A DNA stretch of 64,000 bases, from NCBI GenBank assembly GCA_001724265.1, contig MEDY01000095.1:1-64000 (forward strand), given 5' to 3'. A program made the translations under genes and the position numbers. This DNA comes from Rhizaria sp. SCN 62-66. Its lineage: Eukaryota; Rhizaria, unplaced. Each line of letters begins with the position of its first letter. The stretch's first letter is position 1. The notes beneath the pieces are model-generated. The model was given only the letters and a program-made list of their open reading frames with translations. It was not told where the DNA came from and ran no database searches. Shown here piece by piece: positions 23,929 through 37,184 of this stretch.

Positions 23929-26900
23929 TTAATATGTCTCAACCTCAGCGTCCGCCTCTGAGTTCATGGCGGACACGAACAACCCTCCGTCGTCGCCATT
24001 CACGCGGTCATGGCCGTGGTCGAGCCGGAGCTCGTTCGCCTGCTCCAGATCGGGGTTCTGCTGCAGCGCCAGACCATGTTCTTGCTCCTGACTCTGCTCC
24101 ATCGCCTGCTGCTGTTGCTGCTGCTGCTCTGGCTCAGACACTGGGTCAACAGGCGCGGGCACCAGCGCGGACTGATATTCCTGACTGTTGTTGTACTCAT
24201 CGCCGGCGTTGTGGTTGTTGAATGCAGCGGCGATTGCAGCAGCCATGGCATCGTCGTGGTTGAGGTCGTTCGCCGCGACATCAGCGTTCTCAACAGCAGG
24301 TGAATCAGCGTTAGCGGCAGTAGGTTCAGGAGCAGCTTCGGTCTCAACCTCAGCAACAAAGACGGTGTCAGTCGCTGTTGCGCGGGCGTTGGTAGCAGGC
24401 GTGCCAGTGTTGTCGTTGGCATCATGAGCAGGCTTATCGAGCGTGATTGCATCAGAATCAGCGGTGTTCGCGTCTGCGTCCGCAAAGACGGGGGCTTCAA
24501 CAGCTGCTTCGGCTGTCAGTGGCGCAGTCGCACTCTCATGGTTGGCCTCCGTGTTGCCGTCAGGAGCGATGGGTGTGGTAGCGATCGGCTCGGTCTGCGC
24601 CTCCGGCTCAGTAGTTGTCACAGCAGCAGCGTCAGCCGTGTCTGAGCCAGCAACACCATCAGCATCTGCTGCATTCACCTCTGCCTCTGCCTCGACTACG
24701 GGCTCAGCATCAGTGGCAGCGGGAGTCGCGATAGCCGCCGTTGCAGCCGCAGGCACAGGCACAGGCGCGGGCTCAGGTTCAGGCTGAGCTGCCGGCTGCG
24801 ACTGCGGCTCGGTCGTCGTCCCAAATTGCGGCTCAGCAGTGACAGTGACGGCATCGACGGCAGGCTCCGGCTTCGCATCAGCACCGTGAGTCTGCTGTCC
24901 TTGCTCTGACTGAGTCTCAGCCTGCACATCAGCCTTGGCTTCGACTGAGACCACGGCCACAGGTTCTGGCACAGGCATCGGCGCCCTCTCACCCGTCGCT
25001 GCCGTCTTCGCAGCAAGCGTAGGCGGAGGCGGCGCATGTGCAGGCATGGGCGCCGGCGTAGTGGCAGCAATTGGCGTAGTCGCAGCAAACACCTGCGTCA
25101 GCCCCGCTACACGCGTCCCATGCGTACCCGTCGCAGCGGACCCATGCATTCCTGTCGAAGCGGGCCCGTGTGTTACTGGGGTTGCCGTCGTCGCAGTCGT
25201 CGCTGATGGCCCGACTGTGGGGCCGACAGCGGGTCCCCTTGTCGTCGCCGTCCCGGGCCTCCGCACCCCCCTAGCACTGCTGACGCTGCCGCTGTAGCCG
25301 CTGCTGTTAGGGGCGCCGTACACCGCGGCCGCCGCAGACAGCCGCTGAAGCGCGGTGCCAGTGTACGGCACGCCCGACAGCGTGGTGGTGCCGCCGGTGG
25401 ACCGCACGAGACCGTGAGCGTGGCCGTGGGCGTGAGCGTGGGCTGGACTGGGACCGTGAGCAGCAGCGGCGCCGGGCTGGTGGCCGTGGGCCGAGGCGAG
25501 GGCGGTCGAGTTGGGGCCGGGGAGGGTGCGCGAAAGCGAATGCGCGTGCGAGTGCTGATGCACGTGAGGGTTGTTGACGGCACTGCTGTTGGGCAGGCCG
25601 CTGAAACCACTCTGCCGCGCCTGCGACTGCGAGTGGTTGTGGACGCCTGTCAAGTGACCGTGAGCCTGCGCGTACGCAAACGACGAGTAGCCCGCCTCAG
25701 TGTGGTGATTGTGAGCAGCAGAGTGGCCGTGGGCGGCGGCCGCGTGCGGCCCCGCCGCGGCGGCAGCAAAGGCGGCGGCCTCAGCTGCGCGCTGCTGGTC
25801 CCGGCGCGCGGCCGCCAGCACCGCGGCGCGCATCGCCGCCGCCTTCTCCGCGCGGCCACTGACGAGGGGCGCGGCGGGAAAGGCCGCGGGGTGACCGTGG
25901 GCGGCGGACGGGGGCAAGGCCAGCGCGAGCGACTGCGAGCCCGCATAAGACTGAGACGGTGCGTGTGCGTGTGAGCGGGGATGCGCGGTGACGGGCCTGC
26001 GCTCGCGGCGGCGGACCACTGGGCTAGCGGTCACATCCGCGCCTTCTTCGTTGGCGCTAGAGTTGATGGGGTCGAGCGGCAGCGAGGCGTTGAGGCCCGA
26101 ACCCTTAGTCGGGGTACTGACACCGCCTTCTGGAGCATTACCGTCAGGCCTCACTGGTGATAGAGCATGTTGTCGCAATTGTTGTTGCTGTTGCGCGGGA
26201 CGTGAGCGCGAGCGAGAGCGCGACTTGATCGACGCGCGGGCCGGCGAGTGCGGCGAGTCAGAGTGCCCGTCGTCAGATGTAAGTACATCGTCACCAGGCA
26301 AGGGCTGCAGCAAGACAGCCCACTCAGTGCCGTCCTCGAGACCGGCCAAGTCGGCATCGTCACAGCCTTCGGCGTTGTGCTCTGCACCAAGATCACTCTC
26401 GTGCTGCCTCTGCTGCTTGCGGTGACTGCTGCTATTAGTTGCAGCAAGCGTCGCACACTGGCCGTCGGCAGTGGTGTCTTCTGAGCGAGGAGGCAAAGGG
26501 CGGCGGCGCAGCGCCGCGGCGGCGGTAGCCGGGCGCACAGAACGCGGCGGCCGGGCGGAGCGACTGTGGGCAGCACGGTGACCGTGAGCAGGCTGGCCAT
26601 CCCCGCCGTCGTTGTCGCCGTTTTCGTTGGCGAGAGGCATAGACAGGTACAGCGCAGCGGCATCTGCAGAGGCAGCGTCAGCGCCAGCGTTGCCGCTACT
26701 GCGGATCGGACTACGGTTCGCGTTATAGCCATTGCTCGCGTCGATGTTGTTGGGAGCAAAGATAACAGAACCCGCGGTCGCAGGCCTCGCGCTGTTTCTC
26801 GCACTAACGTTGTTGTTATCAGTGGAGCTGTCGTTGTTGTTGTTGCCTTCACCACCGCCGCGACGGCGGGCACTCACGAGCACTCGCGACCGGGGGCCGC

Positions 26901-29900
26901 CGGCTCTCGTTTGCTGCTGGTTTTGCTCAGCATCACCGCCGTCAGCGACCTCACCGTTCACGTTTGCGCTGTTCTTGCGTGTCGGCGATGACGACGGAGG
27001 CCGCGGGCGCATGCGCCTCTGCTGCTCTTGCTCGCCACTGAACTGCGTCTGTGAGAAGGGATGCGACCGCGACTGTGAGCGCGAGTGCGACCGCGAATGC
27101 GACCGGGGGTGCGCGGTGGCGGGCCTCGCTCTGGCTCTGGCACTGTTGCAGTTATTTGCGCCGGAGTGATTGCTCTCATGAGAAGCATTATTGGTGTAGC
27201 TCGCATCGTTCTCGTTATTGCCGTAAGTGCCATTGTTGTTTTCGGCGTATCCAAGCATCGGCGCCTGCTCATTCTCACCCAGCTGCTGTTGCTGCTTGCG
27301 CTGCCGACGCCGCGCCGCGCTGGCGCCGGCGAGCCTCTCGGCCTCCGCGTCGGCGTCGGCGCCCCACAGGCCGCCCTTGGTAGGCTCGACCCAGGAGAAG
27401 CCCTCCCAGCCGCCGCCCTGCTCGCCATCACCATCATTGCGCTGCCGCTGCTGTTGTTGTTGGCGCTGGTGACCACGGTCAGTCAGCGCCGCCGGCTCTG
27501 CGTCCTCGTCGCTCTCACTGAAGCCCTCGCCGCCGTTGCTGTGAAGACTGTGGCTATGGTCGTGGTACGCGTGGTCGCCGCTGGTGGTAACCCTGCCACC
27601 CACCGCGGTGCCCTGCAGCGCGTAAATGACCTTCCCGGCCGCGGCGCGGGCGTGGATCTCCCGCACCACGCGCCGGTTCACGCGCTGCAGCTCGCGCTCC
27701 TGGGCGCGCAGCCCACGCACGCGCTCCCGCAGCGCCGCGGCGCGCGCCGCCAGCGCCGCCGCCACGTCGCGCCCGTGCACGGCCGCCGCGGCGCGCAGCA
27801 CGGCGCCCGCCGCGCGCTGCCGGCGCGCCTCGGCGGCTTCTACACGTAATACAGCGGCGTCGCTCTGAAGGAAGCCCACGGCGGCCTGGGCACGGGCCAG
27901 GTCGCGGCCGGCCGCGGCGGCGGAGGCCTCGGCGGTCCTGGCGGCGGCAGCGCGGGCCGCGCTCGCGTCGGCGGCCTCGGCGGCGGCGACGCCAGCGGTT
28001 GTGACCTGGATAGCAAGCTCCGACGCGCTGTATGAAACAAAGAAGGGAAACAAACAGCACCAAAAGAAAAGAATTAGATAGGAAATCGATCAAAATAACA
28101 TGTTACAAAATATAATTAAACAATATTTCAAATATATCTTTGTTTCTACGTACAGAGCGCGTGACGCCGCAAGCGCACGCAAGGCGGCCTCAAGCGGGAG
28201 CCTGAGCCCCTCGGCCAGCGCGGCAGCTTGCGTGATGAGCGGCCCGGCCGCGCCCGGTGCGCGCGCGCGGCAGAGTGGGGCCGCAGCGCGCGCAAGGCGG
28301 CAATATGTGTCGGTGTACACGGCTAGCTCCGGCCGCGTGAGGGGCAGCGTCAGCGGCAGCGCGCGGCGGGACGCGGCCGCCAGCGCGGTCGACGACGGCC
28401 CGTCGCGGGCGCTGGCGCTGGACAAACTGATGCGGCCGGCAACGCCGTCGCGGTCGCCGCTGCTGCTGCTCGCCTCAATGCGGGGGCCGTACTGCCACTC
28501 CTGCTCGTCGTCGTCATCGTCCTCTTGGTTATCGTCGTAACCGCAGTTGATATCACCGGTAGCCGTTGCGTCACCCGCTCTATCGTCAGTGCCACTATGA
28601 CTACTGCCAGCGGTGACGGCTGTGTTGTTGGCGCCCAGCTGCAGCTCAAGCAGCGACGACCCGCGGGCCGCGCTGTCCTCCGCAAATGGCGCCACGAGAG
28701 CGGTCACGGCAACGAGAGACGCGACCGCGCCCGCCGCGCGGCGCCGCCACAGCCGCGTCCACACGAACGCGCGCAGTGCCAGCGCCTTTAGCGCAGTGCG
28801 GAACGCGCCGGCGCGCTCGTCGGCCACAGCCTTGGCCTCGGCGGCCTTGGCCTCGGCGCGCGCGCGGGCGGCCTCGGCGGCCTCGGCGCGCCGCTGCCAC
28901 TCGTTGTCCGCGTACGCCGCCAGCGCAGCCTGAGATGTGAGAAGGCAACAAATATAACACGTAGATGTGAGGCAATGCAAATAATGTCAAGAGAAATTTG
29001 TGTAAAATCGCATGCGTAGATATAAATACGACAATTCAACATTAGACAACGCATATTACGGAACAAATATTTCAATACGTACCTGTGCTTCGAGCGCGAT
29101 TTGGCGCTCGAGCCTTAGCGCGCGCGCGGCCTGCGCCAGCGACAGCCCCAACCCCAGCGGCAGCTGCGGCAGCGCGCGCGCCTGGCCCTGCTGCCACGCC
29201 GCGCCCGACGGGTTGACTGCCCAGTCGTCGTCAGCGTCGGCTGCAGTATAACCAAGCACGTACGGTGAGTCTCTACTGTGCGACGTGGTGCCATCTGCAG
29301 TCGCCGCGTTGTCTGCGGACTGGCTGGCAATAGCCTCGGCGACGGCCTGGCGCAGCTGCGCGGTGCCGAGCGGGTGCGGCCCGTCGAAGCCGTAGACGGC
29401 GCCTAGCACCGGGTGCAGCGCGGGCGCGCGCCACTGCACCACGACGCGGCCCGACTGGCCCTGCGCCGCCAGTCTGCGCCGCGCGCCCGCCATGGCGGCC
29501 GCCACGGCCGGTGGCGGCGGCGGCGCGTACGCGAACACAGACACCGCGCCGCCCCCAACGCCATTATCAATCGTGAACGCGGAGGCGGCGGCGGGGCCGA
29601 GGCGCGCGGCGGCGAGCGCGCGCATGAGCAGCGGCGGCAGCGTCTGCGGGTCAGCGCGCGGGAAGCTGCGGCCGCGCGCAGTCGTGAGCGACGACTCTGG
29701 CGGGGAGAAGGGCACCATAGCGCGGCGGCGGCGGTCGCGGAGGCGGAGGGTGAAGCCTGGAAGGCCGGGCGCGAAAGGAACCACGGACGCCGCGGCCTCG
29801 CGCGCGCGGGACAGCGCGGCGGCGGCGCTGCGGCGAGCCTAAAATAGAGCAAAACAAAACAGAAAACAGAAGAGTGGTGTTATGATAAATTGTCTTGCTG

Positions 29901-32900
29901 CAGATTTGATATTGATTTTGTTGTAAAAATAATAAAACGTACTTGCATGAGCGCAGGCAGCCCCGGCGGCGGCTGCAACTGCCCCCAAGGACTGTTGCTG
30001 CTTTGTTGCTGTTCCTGCTGCCGCTGCTGTGCAGTCTTGGTGCGCGCTGAGAGCTCCGTCTCGAACATGCTGAAGTATGCGTCGGCGGCGGCCGCGGGCA
30101 ACGACGGCAGCAGCGCGGCCAGCGCGCAGTCTGACAGCCAGCGCAACGAGCCCGAGCCCGCCGCCGCGGGGGACGGCGGCACTGGCCCGCGGTGACCGTG
30201 ACCGTGGACAGAGTGACCGTGGGCAGCAGCCGATGGGTGACTGTGAGACGCAGAGTGACTGTGCGCGCCGGCGGGCGTGGGCGGGACCAGAGTGGCGCCG
30301 ATGAGGCCGCTAGACCGGTTTCCGCCGCTTCTGCTGCTACTGTTGCGCTTGCTGCTGCTGAGACGGTGGATCGAGCCGCGCTTGTCATCACCGGGAGACA
30401 CTACAAGGCTCGTGCTCTGCTGAGAATACGTACTCGCGGGGGCATCGTGACTCTCCTTATTCTCACCCTTACTCATACCGGCAAGAGCAACATCGGCAAT
30501 AACGCTGGCCTGGTCACGAATGTTGTTGTTCTTGCTATTGTGACTACGTTGGTCGATCGCGTTCAGCGCGCTGGCCACCGCGGCGGTCACGGCCCTCTCA
30601 GTGGCGGCGGCCAGGTCAGCCCGGAAGCCCTTGCCCAGCGCGCGCGCGGCGGCCGCAGGGAGCCGGCCCGTGAGCGCGACGACCGCGGACAGCGCGTCAC
30701 CGCCGACCGTGAGCCCGTGGCAGCGCGCGACCACCGTCGAGAGGTCGTCCTCCTCGTCCTCGGGCTCGTCGTCGCCGGGAGTGCCGCCGACGCCGCCCGC
30801 CCGCGACCGTGGCCGTGGGGCGCCGAGGAGACCGCCGGTGAGCGAGTTATTGTCACTGGTGGCGTTGGAGTTGTTGCCACCGAAGCCGCGGGAGCGGGTG
30901 CGGCGGTTATTGTTGCTCTTACTGGCCTTGGGCGTCGTGAGCCGCGGCGCCGGCAGCAGCGCCGCGCGGCCGCCATCCCGGTCAGTGATGTCGCTGCTCC
31001 TGCCGTCGCCGCCTTCGCTGTTGTTGTACGCGGCGTCCGCGGCGGCCGCGGCGGCGTCCTCGGCCGCGGCAGCCTTGAGCAGCGCGGCGGCCTCGTCATC
31101 CTCAGGCGCCACGCCCGCTACCGCAGCCGCAGCCGCGACGACGCCGGCGGGGCCCGCTGTGGCCTCGTCGCCGGCACCGTCCGCGGCGACCGCGGCGGAC
31201 AGCGCGGCCGACACGAGCGCGTGGTCCTCGACTGCGGCCGACAGGTCCAGCCGCGCAGTGGCCGCGGCGGCCAGCGCCGACTCGAGCGTGGCGCAGCGTG
31301 ACGCCAGCGCGCAGGCCGCGGCCGAGGCGGCGGAGGCCGCGCGGGACGCCGCCGCCAGCGCCAGCGTGACCGAGGCCGGGGACAGTAGCGGGGGCTGCAC
31401 CAGCGCTTGTGTCGGACAATCTGCATGCTCTGCGTCTGACTGCTGCGGCTGCTGCTGCTCGAAGCTGCTGTCGTGCGACTTGATAGAGCCAGTGGGGGAA
31501 GCAAAGGGGGAAGCGAAGGGGATGAGAGGGCGGCTGCCTTGAGACGAAGCAGCACTGCTGCGAAGGCGAGCGCTATTGTCGCCATCGCTTACGCTGCTGT
31601 CGTCTCCGTCCTCTTCCTCGGCGATGAGGCTGACGTGCAGTGCGGAGGGCGGCCGCAGGACGGTAGCGCCATCCTCAGCGCGGCCCGCAACGCCGTCTCC
31701 AGACGCAGGCCCAGCCTCAGCAGCAGTCGCAGTAAGAGTCTCAGCGGCTGTCTCTACGACTGCGCTACTGTTGCCGTCGTCATTACTGATGATGATGTGA
31801 ACAGAGGCATTCCGGTTACCGCTGGGTGTCTTCTCGGGAGAGCTGATAGCCGAAGCAGTCGGGGCCACGATAACAAGACTACCAGCCGAGTCATTGCTAT
31901 CGCGATCGTTGTTCGCAGAGTCAGCCTGCGCAGCCCAGCGCCCCGCAGCCTCCGCGGCCGCAGTCTCTGCCGCGGTCACCACGGCCGCCGCGAGCGCCGC
32001 GTCGCTCTCCCATCTCGCCCTGACCGCGGCCGCCGCGGCCTCAGCCCGCGCCGCTGCCGCCGCTTCGGTGGCCGCGGCCGCTGCCTCAGCGCGATCTGCC
32101 CGCGCGTGCGCCGCAGCGGTGTCGGCGCGGGCGGCGCGGGCCTCGGCGCGCGCGGCGGCGGCCGCGGAGGCGGTCTCGTGCAGCGCCGTGGCCTGCGCCA
32201 GGAGCAGGCGGCGGAGCGCGCGGAGGGAAAGCTCCGAGAACACCGGGTCCACGACCAGCGGCGCCAGAGAGGCCGAGATGGGCACCGTCAGCGGGGGCTG
32301 CGCCGCCGAGTGCACTGAAGCAGTCGCAGTCCCAGTGACTGTGGACTCGTCGGGCGCGGAGACCGTGGGCACTGCAGCGGCGTCGGTGGCCGCATCAGCG
32401 TGCGAGGCAGAGTCTCCCTCAGAGTGCGCGGCGTCGGGCTCGGTGGCCACGACTGTGGCCGCGGGCATTATGTCGGAGTCGGAGCGGGAGACGCTTTGAT
32501 ACTGCTGTCCGTTCTCAGGCTGCTGTGTCTGCTCTGAATCTTGATGGGCTTGAGCGGAAAGAATTTGCCTCTGCTGCTCAGGCGTCGCCACGAGGTCGAC
32601 CGACAACGCCAGATAGATGCCTCTGACGTTATTGGCACCGGCGCTATCCGTAGTACGTGTACTTGCACTCGTGTGGGAAAGATCACGGTAAGGGTCAATC
32701 CCGTAGCAGATGTCAATGGCGACAAACACGACGTCGCCGTTGTCGCCACCGTTAGCGCTGACGCTGTCGTCGGTACTCTGTGCATCATGGGCGATAACAT
32801 CAGTCGTAGCCTCAGGATGCTCAGCGTCAGTCCAATCAAAGACGGCGGTTGTCGCTGCCACAGTCCGCGTCGTACTCGCCTCCGCCGCGCTATCGCTCTG

Positions 32901-35900
32901 GCCGTCACTCCGACCCTCGCTCCGCCCCACCGCCGCCGCGACGGCGGCCGCGACCGCCCCCGCCTCTGCCTCTGCCTCGGCGGCCTCGTCCCGCAGCAGC
33001 GGCGCGTAGCAGTGCGGGAACAGCGTCCCCGCCAGCGGGCCCAGCGACGCCAGCACAACTGGCCGGCTCGCGTCCGCGATCGCAGCGGCGCGCGCGGCGG
33101 CCTCGGCGGCCTCAGCCAGTGCGGCGGCCTCGATCGCAGCAGCTTCGGCCTCGGCGGCGGCCAGCGCGGCGGCCTCGGCGGCGGCGGCCTCAGCGGCCGC
33201 GGCGGCGGCGCGGGCGGCGGCGGCGGGCGCGAGGAGCGGCAGCTTCGACAGCAAAGCGACGGTCGCCGCGGTGGCCGCGGCGGCCGTAAGAGACGTGTAT
33301 GAGAGGCGGTCGCCGTAAGCAAAACTGCGACGACGCGCGGGCAGCCCTTGCTGAGCGGCGGCTGTGGTGGCAGCAGCAGCGGCGGAAGCTAGGTGGCGGG
33401 CCAGAGCCAGGAGGTCTTCAGCCAGAGCGGGCGTGACTGCAGCGGCGGTGACCGTGGGCAGCAGAGCGACTGTGAGAAGCACGGAGCCGTCGGGGCTCAC
33501 GGCAAGCGACAGCGCCAAAACATCGGCGTCTGGGTCTGCGACAACAGGAATGTACTGTTGCTGCTGCTGCTGCTGTTGTTGTTGTTGTTGTTGCTACTGC
33601 AGCTGCTTGTTGAGCGAGTGTTGAACCTGCTCCTCCTGCTCGAAGTGTTGTTGCTGTTGCTCTTGCTCGAGATGTTGTTGTTGCTGCTGTGCAGTCATCG
33701 TAAGAGCGAGTTCCAGACTGAGAGGCGTCGTGGGGCGGCCAGTCAAAGCCAGTTCAACAATCACGACATCAGCATCACGATCGCTCTCAGCCACACTGAC
33801 AACATTGGCATCAGCCAAGGCGACAGCAGCAACAGCACTGGTCTCGGTAGCGTCATCGTCGGCCGCAACTACAGTCGCCTGCTCAGTCATAGTTGCAGCC
33901 TCGGCATCAGTGCCAGCCTCAGCCTCAGCGTCGGTCTCAGCGTCCGCGACCGTGGCAGTGCTCGTCGCCGCTGCAGTCTCAGGCGCAGCTAAAGTGTCGG
34001 CCGTGGCCTCAGGCAAAGCAACATGCGTCGCGTCGCCCCTGCTGTGAGTCAGCGGCGTTGCGGCAGTCGGCAGGCTGTTGCGCCGCATACTTAGACTGCC
34101 CCTGCTGCTACGTACACTGTCGTCCTGCTGCTGCAACTGCAAGTCCTCTCGTTGCTGCCCCTGCTCTTGCTCTTGTTCTTGTCCTTGTTGTTGCACTTGC
34201 TTCTGCACATGCTCTTGCCGCTGCTCCTGCTCCTGCTGCTGCTGTGCGATCAACGCCAGCTCCAGCGCAATGGGAGTCGACGGCCGGCCAGTCTGAGTCA
34301 GAGTCACGGCGACAACATCCGCATCAGCAGTGCTGTCACTCGCACTGGCGTGGGCCGTGAGAGCGTCCTGATAAAGCACAGTTGCGCTCTGTTGTTGCAG
34401 TTGCGGCTGCTGCTGTTGCAATTGTTTCTGCAGTTGTTGCAGCAGCTCTTGCTCACGGTTGACACGGTACTGCTGCGTCAGCATTGGCTGCGACAGCGAC
34501 CCAAGCAGCAGCCCCTTAGGCGGCCCCTTAGATGAGACCGCGTCCTGCGCCTCCGGCCCCCTCTGCGCGGCGTACGGCGCAAGAAGCAGCGCCCGGATCG
34601 CCCCCGCGACCGCAGCAGCGGCCTCGCGGCCCGCCCGCGCCGCCGCGCCGTCCTCAGCCGTGGCCGCGGCCTCGGCCTCCGCAGCGGCCCGCGCGCCCGC
34701 CGCCGCCGCCGCTGCGCGCGCTGCGGCCTCGGCCTCTGCCTGGCGCGCTGCCTCCCGCTCTGCGGCCTCCTGCGGCGACGGCGGCGGCGCGGGCAGGTCC
34801 AGCATCAGCCACGGCAACTCCGCAGCGGCGGTCTCGGTGGCCAGCTCGGCCTCGAATTGCGCGCGCGTCAGCCAGCGAGACTCGTGGTCGCTGCGGGCGC
34901 CGGGCTGACGCTTTGCCGCGCTAGAGTCTGCGTCAGCGTCCGCATCTGCGAAGGAATCAGAGTCGCTAGGGTCGTCGCCGTCGGGGCCCGCCTCGGTGGA
35001 GGGCTCGCCGGTGAACTCGCACAGGCCCGAACGTGGGTGGCGCCACGTCGTGACGCCGTCGCAGCGCCGGTAGTAGAAGTAGCGACCAAACTCCTCACTA
35101 TCCTCATCCTCATCATCGTCCTCGTCCTCGTTCTCATCTACGTCTTCATCGTCAGGGTCATTGTGGTGGCCTGACTGGGCTCTGGCGGCCCTAGCAGCCC
35201 GCGCCTCTGCTCTGGCCTCCGCCCTGGCCTCGGCGGCCGAGGCGGGCGCCCAGAGCCGCACCCAGGCGAACGGCGGCACCGTCCACGCCGTCACCATCGC
35301 AACGCCAGAGCCAGAGCCGAAGCCGCCGGTAAGCTCAGTCTCGTTGCCGGGCTCGAGCCCAGCGCCGCTCTCGGACATAGGGCCAGCGGGCATGGAACCC
35401 GTGGGGATGGGGCTGATGGGGATGAAGCCGGCGGGAAGGGGGCCGGCGGGGACGCAGACGGAGCCGGCGCGCGACCGCAGCGGGCGGCCATGGGCAGCAG
35501 TGGCGGCGGCGCCGGGGTAGTCCGGGATGAGGGCCTGGCTGTGGCTGTGGGCCATCAGACGGCTGCGGCTACTGCTGTGCGCGGCGGTGTGCAAGCTGGG
35601 GGACAGTGGCGGCGACTGCGGCGGCGGGGCGAGCGATCTGAAGCCGCGCTTCGACCGGCGTGACAGCGACTGGGACCGTGAGCGCGATTGTGACCGAGAC
35701 CGAGACCGTGAGCGTGACCGAGAGCGGCGTGACTGCGCGTCATAGCCTTGTTCGTTTTGAGTGTCGGCGTTGTCGTCATTGTTGTTGATGGTGTTGTCGT
35801 CGTTCGTGTCCCGGTCGCTGAGCAGGCTGTGGTTGTACCGGTCGCGCGGGGTGGCAAACCCGACACTGTCGAACTGGCCAAACAAGGCAGACTGGCCTCC

Positions 35901-36630
35901 ACCGCCGCCGCCGTGCGTCGCGTCCACGTTAACATCCGCGCTCGTATCGTCTTGGGCATCGTGGTTGTGACTGAAGCTTGCTGTGGCGGCTGCGGGAGCG
36001 CTGAAGTACACCAATCCTGTCTCTGGATGCGGGTGCGCGGTCCAGATCTCCACCAGACGGCGCCTTGTGCGGCTAAGTACCCCCTTAGACGGGCCGCCGG
36101 GGAGGAGGCCCTTGAGCTCGGCCAAGTAGTACGAGCGGGGGTGCCTCTCTTCGGGATGTGGCAACTGCTGATGTTGTTGCTGCTGCTGTTGCTGTTCCTG
36201 AGTGCTCGCATCACCGCTAGTGTGAGCGTTGGGGTTGTTATTGCTGTCTTGCTGCTGCTGCTGCTGCTGCTGACCGATAGCAGGCAGTGTAAGTGCCCCG
36301 GATCTAAGTACCTCGTTCATCGTCTGCTCGACAATGGCCGCGGCCCACAGCCGGTAGAAGGGCTCACTGCCCGCCGCGTAGCCCGCAGAGCCGGCCCCGC
36401 GCACCGCCACAGCCACCGACGCAGCAGCAGCCGCAGCAGACTCGGCAGCAGAGTCGGCAGCAGACTCGGCAGTCGCGCCAGTCGGAGCTGTCGGTGCGGC
36501 GTGGCCATGACCGTCGTCGTCGTAGTCGTTGTCGGTATCGTTATAAGGGCGGGTTTCCGGGTCTGTGCTGCTGTTGGTCGCAGTGACTGGGACAGCTGCG
36601 GCGGTCTCGCTCGCTGCAACGGGGGGACCG

Positions 36631-36671
<41 letters not shown>

Positions 36672-37184
36672 CGGTAGCTGGGACTGCAGGTGCAGCTGCG
36701 ACGGCGACTGCGACTGCGATTGCGCAGTGGCGCTCGAGACTGAGGGCGACAAAGGGTGATGACGCGGAGCCAGATTGGACGGCGGCGGCGCAGGCACATG
36801 CAACTGCTGCTGCTGCTGCTGATGCGACGGCTGCTGCGGCGGCATAGGGACAGGTCCAAGCGCGAACTCCGCCGCGGCGGCCGCTGCAGCCTCTGCCGAG
36901 ACCACCACGGCCGAGGCGGATGGCGACGACGCGTACGCCGAGGCAGAGGCGGTGGACGACACCGAGCGCGGCGAGAAGGCGATCATATGCGCGCGCTGAG
37001 CGAACTTCTGCGCGCGCGGGGATGAGCCCGGCACGTCGGCCGCCAAGCCCGCCGCGGGGGAGTGTGGCGCGACCGTGACGGCCAGGGTGGCAGGCGCAGG
37101 CGCGGGCGCGGGGGGAGGCGACGGCCGCAGAGCTGTCAGAGCCGTTACGGGGCCCGCGTGGGCGCCCGGGTCGGCAGCGTCCAT
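23929..37184 (-). CDS. Giant (about 4,290-residue) coiled-coil protein with WW-like segments and an in-frame TAG
   Basis: Exons 37184-29943, 29838-29083, 28929-28154 and 28027-23929; introns of 104, 153 and 126 bp, all with donor GTACGT; TAA stop. Starts at ATG 37184. A single TAG at 33594-33596 (codon 1197) lies in a Gln run, and the frame continues unbroken afterwards. The N-terminal third is Gln-, His- and Arg-rich, with two WW-like pieces: WTAHPHPETGLVYF (about residue 380) and GRYFYYRRCDGVTTWRHP (about residue 700). Three diverged copies of a DADV...LALT motif lie near 34320, 33750 and 33510; the third follows the TAG. Next come long Ala/Glu/Arg coiled-coil stretches, including most of exons 3 and 4 up to about 27600. 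The C-terminal part is low complexity with many AHGH and RPxTA motifs. The function is unknown; a structural or scaffold role is inferred only from architecture. Confidence 0.78.
33594..33596 (-). other. In-frame TAG codon inside a polyglutamine run
   Basis: On the coding strand the codons read CTG CAG TAG CAA CAA CAA, continuing as twelve more Gln codons and then YIPVVADPDADV. The frame is the same on both sides (first bases are 2 mod 3), and there is no GT-AG AT-rich interval nearby. CAG to TAG is one transition. Confidence 0.9.

Noticed and set aside
30192-31301. 369-codon + strand ORF inside the giant gene region
   Set aside because: A shadow of the Ala/Arg-rich exon on the other strand; the - strand frame is longer, has consistent GTACGT splice sites and coiled-coil character.
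36062-36083. AAGTACCCCC words as splice donors (also near 44135 and 21725)
   Set aside because: At 36062 and 44135 the sequence reads straight through as coding (SKYP in the M16 gene), so the word alone is not a donor; it was kept only as a tentative site at 21725.
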